Shown here: piece after piece, positions 6,913-12,416 of the stretch
How the letters are laid out: each line of letters starts with the position of its first letter
Position numbering within the stretch: the stretch's first letter is position 1
Notes under the pieces: generated by a model
Databases searched by the model: none
The model's input: the letters and a program-made list of their open reading frames with translations, nothing else
What the model was told of the DNA's origin: nothing
Assembly (NCBI GenBank): GCA_026786125.1
Contig: JAJAYU010000019.1
Location: 1-12,416, forward strand
Reading direction: 5' to 3'
Source of the DNA: Chamaesiphon sp.
GTDB lineage: Bacteria > Cyanobacteriota > Cyanobacteriia > Cyanobacteriales > Chamaesiphonaceae
Length of the DNA: 12,416 nucleotides
Made by a program: the position numbers and the translations under genes

Positions 6913-8133
6913 TTAATGCTCCTCAAAAATTTGATGATTTAATAAAATACTATAATCTTCACGTTGCCTAATTAGTCGATGACTACCATGATGATCTAAT
7001 AATACTTCTGCTGGGCGAGGACGATGGAGAAAATGCGAAGACATTGCATAGCCATAAGCACCGACATCCAGAATGGCGATGATATCATCGATTTCAAGGC
7101 GCGGTAGTTGGCAATTGCGTCCTAAATAATCGCGGGAATAAGTGGTATTGCCACAGACATCGGTAGTAAATAACTGATCACTAGTTTGCCAACTAACGAT
7201 GTCGCGATAGCCACCATGTACAGCAGGTACCGAAAGATTTGCGACAGTGGTATCGATACCGAGCAGTTGTTTTTGATCCTGCCATTTAGTTGAAACTACC
7301 CGCGCCAATAGTACGGCAGATCCGGCGATTGCTGCTCTTCCAGGTTCGATCGTTAGTTGAATTTGGCGATCTAGTTTTGCTAATCTTGTACTTAATATCT
7401 CCCCAAACTCTGCCCAGTCAAAAGCGGCTTTGTCATGGTGATAAGGATACCCAAACCCACCACCGAAATCTAAATCACCCCAATCTGGTAACTGACTGGC
7501 AATAGCCAAAATTGGCTCGATCGCATCTATAAACGCCTGTGTCGCATTTGTGCCCGTACCGCGATAGAAATGAATACCCGTGATCGTTAAGCCAGCTTGA
7601 CGGGCGATATCAGTGGCTGTGGCAAATTGATCGGGATCCACGCCAATCCGACTAGCTCCGGTGAGTGAGGGGAAGTTCAAGCGCAATCCCAGTCGAGGTT
7701 TGGCATATTCTTCGCTATAGATATCTACCAATAACTGAAGCTGACTGAGACTATCGAGATTAATCGCTTGAATGTTCCACTTCAAGAGTTGGCGCATCTC
7801 ATCGCGATCGAGATTACTGCCACTATACACGATGCGATCGGGTGTAAAGCCAGCCGCTAGAGCTAGATATATATCCCCAGGTGTATTCCCATGAATCCCC
7901 CAGCCGTGGTTTTTAAAAATCTGGAGGAGGGCAACATTACCATTCGTTACGCTGGCAAAATGCAACTGTGTACCCGGATAAGCGATCGAATTAGTAATAT
8001 GTTTAATTGTGGCTGATAATCGATCGAGTTGATATACGTATAGTGGTGAACCATAAATAGCTAGTAGCTCTTCAGCCGTAGTTAGCGAAAATGGTAAATT
8101 ATTTCCGGTGTTTTTTCTCAGTGGCTGCTCCAT
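6913..8133 (-). CDS. fold-III PLP decarboxylase homologue lacking Lys and Cys (probable pseudoenzyme)
   Basis: At 406 aa it matches diaminopimelate/ornithine decarboxylases (alanine-racemase-like barrel plus beta domain) in length and motif order: YGSPLYVYQLDRL (27-39), NLDSLSQLQLL (125-135), RLNFPSLTGASRIGV (151-165), GIHFYRGTGTN (186-196), LDFGGGFGYPY (221-231, phosphate-binding Gly loop), IEPGR (262-266), DVGAYGYAMSSHF (356-368). Catalytic residues are missing. YAVKAN, which carries the Schiff-base Lys, reads FASVTN with Val 62 (codon GTA, 7950-7948). The GPxCxSxD block reads GNTTYSRD with Thr 331 for Cys. The His that stacks on PLP is Tyr 190. The EPGR and Gly loop remain, so it may still bind PLP or a phosphorylated ligand without forming a Schiff base. 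Its ATG lies inside the end of the ParD gene (16-nt overlap), implying coupled translation. Not a known named gene. Confidence 0.88.
   Translation of the reverse strand: MEQPLRKNTGNNLPFSLTTAEELLAIYGSPLYVYQLDRLSATIKHITNSIAYPGTQLHFASVTNGNVALLQIFKNHGWGIHGNTPGDIYLALAAGFTPDRIVYSGSNLDRDEMRQLLKWNIQAINLDSLSQLQLLVDIYSEEYAKPRLGLRLNFPSLTGASRIGVDPDQFATATDIARQAGLTITGIHFYRGTGTNATQAFIDAIEPILAIASQLPDWGDLDFGGGFGYPYHHDKAAFDWAEFGEILSTRLAKLDRQIQLTIEPGRAAIAGSAVLLARVVSTKWQDQKQLLGIDTTVANLSVPAVHGGYRDIVSWQTSDQLFTTDVCGNTTYSRDYLGRNCQLPRLEIDDIIAILDVGAYGYAMSSHFLHRPRPAEVLLDHHGSHRLIRQREDYSILLNHQIFEEH
6919..6924 (-). promoter_or_regulatory. ribosome binding site fixing the GTG start at 6910
   Basis: On the minus strand GAGGAG stands eight bases before GTG 6910-6908. 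It overlaps the last Glu-Glu codons of the decarboxylase homologue. It is the best Shine-Dalgarno seen in the window, and it decides the start of the zinc-ribbon gene, which has no nearby in-frame ATG. Confidence 0.7.
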
Positions 8134-8381
8134 CTATAAATCTTTTTCAAGTATTGATGTTGCTGTTCCCACCATTCGTCAGTAGCTTCGACTGTCCGAT
8201 TTTTTTCAAGCGTAGATTGCAGCATCGCATTAACTTTCTGCTTGGCTTGATGCTCTTGCTCTCGCTCTCGTTCGATTAAGACTGTCAGAAATTCGTCCGC
8301 ATTGCTATATTTACCGCTAGAAATCTGTCCATCAACGTAAGCTTTCACTGCTTCTGGTAGAGCGATCGTGAGATAAGTCAT
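8118..8381 (-). CDS. ParD-family antitoxin-like protein, orphan
   Basis: An 87-aa protein of the ParD (type II antitoxin, ribbon-helix-helix) family. MTYLTIALPEAVKAYVDGQI (1-20) is the DNA-binding strand and first helix. SGKYSNADEFLTVLIERE (22-39) is the usual G-x-Y-s-n-a-s-E-f helix. A charged helix follows (40-60), then EATDEWWEQ (65-73), the toxin-binding tail seen in this family. Such proteins normally neutralise a ParE toxin encoded directly downstream and repress their own operon. No ParE is present; the next gene is the decarboxylase homologue, overlapping by 16 nt. ATG 8381 is chosen because ParD proteins begin two to three residues before the strand. An in-frame ATG at 8423 gives 101 aa and overlaps the AS2 stop as ATGA, so it is a real alternative. 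It may autoregulate this operon or be a remnant. Confidence 0.82.
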   Translation of the reverse strand: MTYLTIALPEAVKAYVDGQISSGKYSNADEFLTVLIEREREQEHQAKQKVNAMLQSTLEKNRTVEATDEWWEQQHQYLKKIYRWSSH

Positions 8382-8419
8382 AGAGATTATCGATCTGAGC
8401 GAACTGATTGAATTATAAC

Positions 8420-10084
8420 TCATGAGTCAGATAAATTTATCCTCTGCATAAATCTCCAAAATGGCGGTGGCATCCAGAATGGATGATCCCAACTCCAGCC
8501 AGTTGGCTGCACGTCTAATACCTGAATTCGCCACTGCTCCCACATCACAATTAACCACAAAATCTCCCCAATTCGTCGCCCTTGGATCGATCCGCCAAAC
8601 TTCCCACATACTAATCTACTGGCAAGATCTGATTGCCAACACCCAGCCTGTTCCAACACTTGAGGATTTAGCCAGCTCCCTAAATCCGACCATAATTCCT
8701 GAAATAACCAAGCAGTCAGTGGTACACCCATGCCGCGCTTAGTGCGCCAGACGATTTCAGATGGAAGCATATTTGCTACTGCCCGTTTGAGAATATACTT
8801 TTCGCAAGCACCTTGAAGATGCAGCGTACCAGACACACCAAATGTCCATGTTGCTAATGGTAAATCACAGAAGATCGATCGAACTTTCAATCCATGCCAA
8901 CTTGCCAAAGTAGTAGCGCGAGGATGAATATTTTGAGCACCTTTGAGCATCAGCGAGGCTCGGCGTAAGCGGTGGAGTAATTCTGATGTATAAGTTGAAT
9001 CTAACCCATCACCGATCCAATCAGCGGGATTTAATAACTGTAACTGTGGGATTAATTGCGGCTGAAAAGAGCGATCTTCATAACCATACAGCCGATGAAA
9101 AGTTTGGAGATAAGGTTCAGTTAAGTCTGGACTTCCCCCATAAATACTCGCAGCAATTAGCGGCTTATTCGTCCAGCCACCAAATAATTGATCGCCACCC
9201 TCCCCATTAAAAATCACTGATACATCCTGGCTGGCGGCTTGATTGAGTAAATATAGTGGCACTGTCACCCCATCCCCATAAGGTGAGTCGAGAGCGCGGC
9301 TAGTCGATGAGAGATACTGCCGCACCAGTTGGGGATTTACAGGTACCTTTACCAGGGGAATCTGGAGGTGACTAGCCACTTGTTCGGCGTAGGGCAGTTC
9401 TGAACTGCCAGCTTCACCAAAGTCGAGGGTATAAGCCCGGACTTTCACTCCATTCTGAACTAGAAGTGCCGCAGCGATCGAAGAATCCAATCCACCCGAT
9501 AGTAACACCCCGACAGGTCGATCAGCTAGATCCTGAATTTGACGCTGTACCGCAGACTGCAACAACGCTTGAAGCTGAGTAACAGCGACTGTCTCATCAG
9601 TGATTTGGGCGGCTGCCTGTTGCCATTGAAATTTCTTAACTGTCACTGGCGCAATCTGTCCCCGCGCCCAACTTAATTCGGTTCCCGCTGGGATCGATTG
9701 AATGTCTGCAACGGGGCTTAATGGTGTCGGTACAGTTGAAAAGCAACTATAGCCATAGAGTCCAGATCGATCGATTTCTGGTTGAGGGATCAGCGGCAAT
9801 AATAGCCGCAAATGTGAGCCAAACCAGATCGTTGATTCTCGCTCTAACCAGTATAAAGGTGTCTTCCCAAACGGTTCTCGCCCTAAGATTAAGTCAGTAT
9901 CTTTTAATCTCACCCAACAGTCATTTGCTAATCCAGATGCTGAAATTCCCAGGGGCTTATTAGTTAAAGATTGAATTGGCGCAACAAGTAAATTTGCCAG
10001 AAACTTAGAGCGATCTGCTTGCCCCCAGTAACCGACTAATTGCCCAGCTACAATTACAATCTCACTAAATAACTCTTGCCCCAT
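8420..10084 (-). CDS. asparagine-synthetase-like protein AS2, reduced N-terminal domain
   Basis: A 554-aa AsnB-family protein. The N-terminal amidotransferase-like part is short, about 100 residues against roughly 200. It keeps only the first strand (IVIVAGQLVGYWG, 9-21) and the end (LILGREPFGKTPLYW, 65-79; TIWFGSHLRLL, 85-95). There is no N-terminal Cys and no GEIYN block, so glutaminase activity is not expected. The synthetase domain is complete: SGGLDSS (196-202), YTLDFGE (218-224), SPYGDGVTVPLYLLN (267-281), NGEGGDQLFGGW (293-304), and a KYILKRAV helix followed by RTKRGMGVP. The predicted chemistry is ATP-dependent activation of a carboxylate and amide formation; the substrate is unknown. 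It shares unusual features with AS1 (GEGGD instead of GEGAD, TVP, FGGxxNKP), so the two are paralogues and may pair. The start overlaps the upstream stop as TAATG; the stop overlaps a possible ParD start as ATGA. Confidence 0.9.
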   Translation of the reverse strand: MGQELFSEIVIVAGQLVGYWGQADRSKFLANLLVAPIQSLTNKPLGISASGLANDCWVRLKDTDLILGREPFGKTPLYWLERESTIWFGSHLRLLLPLIPQPEIDRSGLYGYSCFSTVPTPLSPVADIQSIPAGTELSWARGQIAPVTVKKFQWQQAAAQITDETVAVTQLQALLQSAVQRQIQDLADRPVGVLLSGGLDSSIAAALLVQNGVKVRAYTLDFGEAGSSELPYAEQVASHLQIPLVKVPVNPQLVRQYLSSTSRALDSPYGDGVTVPLYLLNQAASQDVSVIFNGEGGDQLFGGWTNKPLIAASIYGGSPDLTEPYLQTFHRLYGYEDRSFQPQLIPQLQLLNPADWIGDGLDSTYTSELLHRLRRASLMLKGAQNIHPRATTLASWHGLKVRSIFCDLPLATWTFGVSGTLHLQGACEKYILKRAVANMLPSEIVWRTKRGMGVPLTAWLFQELWSDLGSWLNPQVLEQAGCWQSDLASRLVCGKFGGSIQGRRIGEILWLIVMWEQWRIQVLDVQPTGWSWDHPFWMPPPFWRFMQRINLSDS

Positions 10085-10698
10085 TATTTGACTACAAATG
10101 GTGCTTGCTCAAGCGATCGATCTCCGACAAAGATTTGGACTTTCCAGTTACCAGTCGGGGCACTAGTTGGTACTTTGTAGCGACATTGAGTATTCCAGAC
10201 TGAAGTAGTAATATTTTTAGTTTCAAACCGATTAGTATGGATAACTCTACTCGTAGGATCCATCCAATTACAAGTAAGATTCAATTTTTCACCAACTGGC
10301 GCATCATTGAGCGTGACTCGATAGGCAAGCTCAGATCCTTGCTTGACAATCTGGATATCTTCATTACTTTGGACTAAGGTAATGCGATCTGCACTGGCGG
10401 TTATTTTTGCCAGAGAACTATTTTTAGATTGGGAGAATAAACTAGCACCAGCTATGATCATAACTAGAGCGATGACACTTGCGATCACCATGCCGATAGT
10501 TCGCTGCTTTTGCTTGACTAAAGCCTCTTTTCGCTGAACTTGAATCATCGCTTCATCCAATAGTTCCGGCGGCAGATTTAGCTCTACCAAAATCTTTTCG
10601 ATTTCAGATCGATCGAGTTCTTCTGCTTGACGATTTGCCAGTCGTCCGACTTCACCGACGATTAGTTCGAGCTGCTGTGTGGTTAATCGCTGTTCCAT
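10084..10698 (-). CDS. conserved cyanobacterial-type membrane protein, helical N-terminus, one TM
   Basis: First gene of the operon, 204 aa. Residues 1-65 are charged helices (LTTQQLELIVGEVGRLANRQ, then LPPELLDEAMIQVQRKEALV). Residues 68-88 form one membrane helix. Residues 95-204 look like a beta-sandwich outside the membrane: YRVTLNDAPVGEKLNLTCNW (126-145), VIHTNRFETKNI (152-163), WNTQCRYKV (168-176) and APTGNWKVQIFVGD (180-193), with two Cys (143, 172) that could form a disulfide. The N-in topology is inferred from the basic KQKQR before the helix. I recall similar proteins in cyanobacteria but no function. ATG 10698 lies about 20 nt after a predicted transcription start. Its TAA shares one base with the ATG of AS2, so the pair is likely coupled. 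Confidence 0.85.
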   Translation of the reverse strand: MEQRLTTQQLELIVGEVGRLANRQAEELDRSEIEKILVELNLPPELLDEAMIQVQRKEALVKQKQRTIGMVIASVIALVMIIAGASLFSQSKNSSLAKITASADRITLVQSNEDIQIVKQGSELAYRVTLNDAPVGEKLNLTCNWMDPTSRVIHTNRFETKNITTSVWNTQCRYKVPTSAPTGNWKVQIFVGDRSLEQAPFVVK

Positions 10699-10725
10699 GA
10701 TCGATCGCGTTGAAGCTACTATTTC

Positions 10726-10754
10726 ATTATACAGCAGTCCTTCAGCCGTTATAA
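10726..10754 (-). promoter_or_regulatory. predicted sigma70-type promoter of the AS2 operon
   Basis: On the minus strand, TATAAT (10731-10726) is preceded after exactly 17 nt by TTATAA (10754-10749). The -10 is perfect; the -35 is weak (3 of 6). Transcription would start near 10719, giving a leader of about 20 nt for the operon. It overlaps the facing promoter of the methyltransferase gene. Confidence 0.5.
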
Positions 10755-10755
10755 T
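10727..10755 (+). promoter_or_regulatory. predicted sigma70-type promoter of the methyltransferase gene
   Basis: On the plus strand, TATAAT (10750-10755) lies 17 nt after TTATAC (10727-10732). The -10 is perfect and the -35 poor. Each -10 doubles as the -35 region of the opposite promoter, so RNA polymerase should not be able to occupy both at once. The leader to ATG 10802 would be about 40 nt. Confidence 0.42.
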
Positions 10756-10801
10756 GATGTTCGATCGTCTAACCTATTTCTGATAATTTTTAATAATATT
10801 G

Positions 10802-10942
10802 ATGCTGACTAAAAACTTATTTAAAATTCTGATTTCCTGTCTGATCTGCTGGCAAATTGCCGCACCAACTAGCACTGCGCTGATCCAATCTAAATATTAT
10901 AGCTACCGACAGCCCAGCTTCGATGGTACTGGTAAGTATTAG
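10802..10942 (+). pseudogene. signal-peptide 5' part of the methyltransferase gene, cut by in-frame TAG
   Basis: ATG 10802 opens 46 codons in the same frame as the methyltransferase and stops at TAG 10940-10942, directly against ATG 10943. The peptide has a typical export signal: Lys 4 and 8, a hydrophobic core ILISCLICWQIAA, and likely cleavage after TSTA. It ends in PSFDGTGKY before the stop and continues in frame as MGREIAQVMGHQG. From memory, cyanobacterial homologues read GIGKYYMGREIA-like here, so TAG most likely replaces a Tyr codon (TAT or TAC). A base change, an assembly error, or restart of translation at the touching ATG are all possible. Confidence 0.65.
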
Positions 10943-11527
10943 ATGGGTAGAGAAATCGCCCAAGTGATGGGACATCAAGGTGCAGGCTGGCTAGAACGTC
11001 CCGATCGAGCTACAGAGGAGCAACCCCAAAAAATGATCGCCGCATTAGAATTAAAATCTACAGACGTTGTAGCGGATATTGGCGCAGGTACAGGCTATAT
11101 TTCCCAACTGCTAGCGCAACAAGTGCCTGAAGGCAAAGTCCTCGCCGTCGATGTCCAGCCAGAAATGATCGAACTATTGAACCAGCGGATTCAGAAAAGT
11201 AAGATTACGAATATTCAACCACAATTAGGCACAGAACAAAGTCCAGAATTACCCACAGCAAGTATCGATCTCGCCATCATGGTAGATGCCTATCATGAGT
11301 TTAGTTATCCCCATGAAATGATGGCAAGTATTGTTGCTGCACTCAAACCAGGCGGACGTGTTGTATTGACAGAATATCGCGGCGAAGACCCGAAAGTTTT
11401 CATCAAGCCTCATCACAAAACTACTCAAAAACAAATTGAGTATGAGATGAAAGATGTAGGGTTAAAGTTGATTAAGAATGAAAGTGTTCTACCTCAGCAG
11501 CACCTATTCTTTTTTGGTAAATCGTAG
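10943..11527 (+). CDS. class I SAM-dependent methyltransferase, probably lacking its export signal
   Basis: A 194-aa Rossmann-fold methyltransferase. Motif I is VVADIGAGTGYIS (42-54), binding S-adenosylmethionine. LAVDVQPEMIELL (67-79) holds the acidic ribose-binding Asp 70. SIDLAIMVDAYHEF (107-120) is motif IV and LKPGGRVVLTEY (134-145) is motif VI. The N-terminal MGREIAQVMGHQGAGWLERP is, as I recall, typical of a cyanobacterial group that carries signal peptides. The methyl acceptor is unknown. Upstream, 46 further codons in the same frame encode a signal peptide but are separated by a TAG that abuts this ATG. The core may therefore be made in the cytoplasm by restart, or not at all. The gene ends in TAG, so TAG is not a reassigned codon here. 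It diverges from the AS2 operon. Confidence 0.8.
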   Translation: MGREIAQVMGHQGAGWLERPDRATEEQPQKMIAALELKSTDVVADIGAGTGYISQLLAQQVPEGKVLAVDVQPEMIELLNQRIQKSKITNIQPQLGTEQSPELPTASIDLAIMVDAYHEFSYPHEMMASIVAALKPGGRVVLTEYRGEDPKVFIKPHHKTTQKQIEYEMKDVGLKLIKNESVLPQQHLFFFGKS

Positions 11528-11555
11528 TTAGTGACTAGGGCTTAAATGGTGACGA

Positions 11556-11643
11556 TTGAATTTTGGATAGTTGCTCTATTTCACTAAGAATAGGCAACAT
11601 AGATAACCAATCTGATGGATAATGACAATCATCCAAAATTCAA
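11556..11643. repeat. 13-bp inverted repeat at the methyltransferase/CSD convergence
   Basis: TTGAATTTTGGAT (11556-11568) is repeated as its exact complement ATCCAAAATTCAA (11631-11643), 62 nt apart. One arm lies in the spacer and the other inside the 3' end of the CSD-DUF1294 gene. The loop is long and there is no T-tract, so it is a poor terminator candidate. Chance in AT-rich DNA is possible. Confidence 0.35.
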
Positions 11644-12193
11644 GCTGATAAGACTTTTTAGTGCTTTTATGATCCAGTCTTCGCTGGGCTACAAATCCTC
11701 CTAACCATCGGCCAGCAAATTCACACAGATGCAAGCTCTTCTCTGGGATTCTCCAGTTCCCTCGTTTTGCACGAGATTTATCATTAGCGTACAGGGCATA
11801 AGTCAAGACACTCATTACCGGATAGAGAATGAACGGAAGTGGATTGCGTGTCACTGCAAAAAAATGAATTGAACCAACTAAAGGTAAAATCGAAAGCAGC
11901 ACTATTATCTGAATCGGAAAGGGTGATGTTTCTCTGTCAGTTAAAGATCTAGATAATGAGGTTGTCTTCCTTCTTGCTCCTAAAATAAAAGCGTTGTCAG
12001 CACGCAACTTGCCATCTTCCTCGGTGATCATATAATAGTAAATTGTGTCATCTAATTGGGGGCGACGAGTCGAGTCTTTGATTTCAGAGATGTGTAAATA
12101 AACAGTTTGACCTTTATCGATAGGTTGAATAAAACCAAAGCCACCTTCATCATTCCATTTGGTGAGTCTTCCGCTACGTAAATTAGTTGTCAT
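11576..12193 (-). CDS. cold-shock-domain/DUF1294 membrane protein
   Basis: 205 aa with the common bacterial CSD-DUF1294 layout. Residues 1-72 form a cold-shock OB fold with LTKWNDEGGFGFIQP (10-24, RNP1) and TVYLHISEI (30-38, RNP2), which in the family bind single-stranded RNA or DNA. A basic linker follows (RRKTTSLSR, 74-82). Two hydrophobic segments come next (94-112, 119-136), then the DUF1294 signature YANDKSRAKRGNWRIPE (135-151) and LHLCEFAGRWLGGFVAQRRL (154-173), and a last TM (184-203). The protein is probably anchored in the membrane with the CSD facing the cytoplasm; its role is unknown. ATG 12193 is chosen over TTG 12196 because it fits CSD starts. The stop is TAG. It converges on the methyltransferase gene with a 48-nt gap. 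Confidence 0.92.
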   Translation of the reverse strand: MTTNLRSGRLTKWNDEGGFGFIQPIDKGQTVYLHISEIKDSTRRPQLDDTIYYYMITEEDGKLRADNAFILGARRKTTSLSRSLTDRETSPFPIQIIVLLSILPLVGSIHFFAVTRNPLPFILYPVMSVLTYALYANDKSRAKRGNWRIPEKSLHLCEFAGRWLGGFVAQRRLDHKSTKKSYQLEFWMIVIIHQIGYLCCLFLVK

Positions 12194-12416
12194 CAACCAG
12201 ATTTAACTCATAAACTTTATAATATTAGTCTGCCCAATTTTTAGAGAAAATATCGATTCTCATTCTGAGATGCTATTGCACAGTCAAACGTGACCCTACC
12301 GCCAACGATAATTGATTTCGGTGCTATATAATGTTGACTCGTAAGTGAGGAAAACTTGATTCTAACTCGATCGATCTTATCAATAATTTATCACTAGAAT
12401 CAATTCTCTTTCAGAG

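Noticed and set aside
6913..8133. Functional lysA (diaminopimelate decarboxylase)
   Set aside because: The overall fold fits, but the PLP lysine and catalytic cysteine are both replaced, so the symbol would be misleading.
8118..8423. Complete ParDE toxin-antitoxin module
   Set aside because: No ParE-like frame lies beside the ParD gene; the genes on both sides overlap or touch it and belong to other families.
8461..8742. Plus-strand frame of 93 codons opposite AS2
   Set aside because: It lies wholly antisense to the well-supported AS2 C-terminus and has no recognisable domain. Other antisense and out-of-frame openings (2384-2686, 1843-2109, 9721-9963) were dismissed for the same reason.
5594..10084. 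Lasso-peptide or other RiPP cluster
   Set aside because: AsnB-like ligases suggest it, but there is no B2-type protease, no PqqD-like protein, no ABC exporter and no spare room for a precursor gene inside the operon.
10802..11527. TAG read as a sense codon in this organism
   Set aside because: TAG is the natural stop of at least three genes here (zinc-ribbon, methyltransferase, CSD-DUF1294), so reassignment is unlikely.
11556..11643. Bidirectional transcription terminator
   Set aside because: The inverted repeat has a 62-nt loop, AT-rich arms and no T-tract, and one arm lies in coding sequence.
12197..12416. Promoter or small gene at the right edge
   Set aside because: TATAAT at 12327-12332 has no -35 at proper spacing, and the only ATG frames are a few codons long.

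Overview
The window looks like a chromosomal segment of a cyanobacterium. CGATCG cores occur throughout, with full HIP1 octamers (GCGATCGC) at 655-662 and 4534-4541. Several proteins (the helicase C-terminus, the DUF427 protein, the CSD-DUF1294 protein, the methyltransferase and the helical/TM protein) resemble families I associate with cyanobacteria. Base composition is moderate, and there is no rRNA, tRNA, IS element or CRISPR array. I cannot name the genus.

Layout. 1-804 (+) is the C-terminal part of a DinG/XPD-like helicase. It is followed on the same strand by an unrecognised 270-aa protein (904-1716) and a DUF427 protein (1777-2268). A GPH-family (MelB-like) sugar/cation symporter runs the other way (3746-2304). 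Divergent from it is an asparagine-synthetase-like gene, here AS1 (3857-5581, +), whose 5' end looks frameshifted. Converging on AS1 with a 12-nt gap is a compact five-gene minus-strand operon (10698 to 5594). In transcription order it encodes a helical/single-TM protein, a second asparagine-synthetase-like protein (AS2), a ParD-type antitoxin without a toxin, a fold-III PLP-decarboxylase homologue, and a zinc-ribbon/multi-TM/Toprim-like protein. Every junction in it overlaps or leaves only 2 nt. Divergent from the operon, sharing a 103-nt promoter region, is an exported-type methyltransferase gene split by an in-frame TAG at 10940 (10802-11527, +). A cold-shock-domain/DUF1294 membrane protein (12193-11576, -) follows. 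The last 223 nt hold no gene I can support, only an isolated TATAAT at 12327-12332 with no good -35.

How the genes may work together. The centre of interest is the AS1/AS2 locus. Both synthetase paralogues keep the ATP-pyrophosphatase (PP-loop) half but lack the N-terminal Cys needed to use glutamine. The decarboxylase homologue has Val where the PLP-binding Lys should be and Thr where the catalytic Cys should be. The Toprim-like domain lacks the usual second acid of DxD. I infer a possible amide-ligase or acyl-AMP-type system whose partner proteins have become scaffolds or ligand-binding folds. The substrate is unknown, and no precursor peptide or transporter is visible inside the operon.
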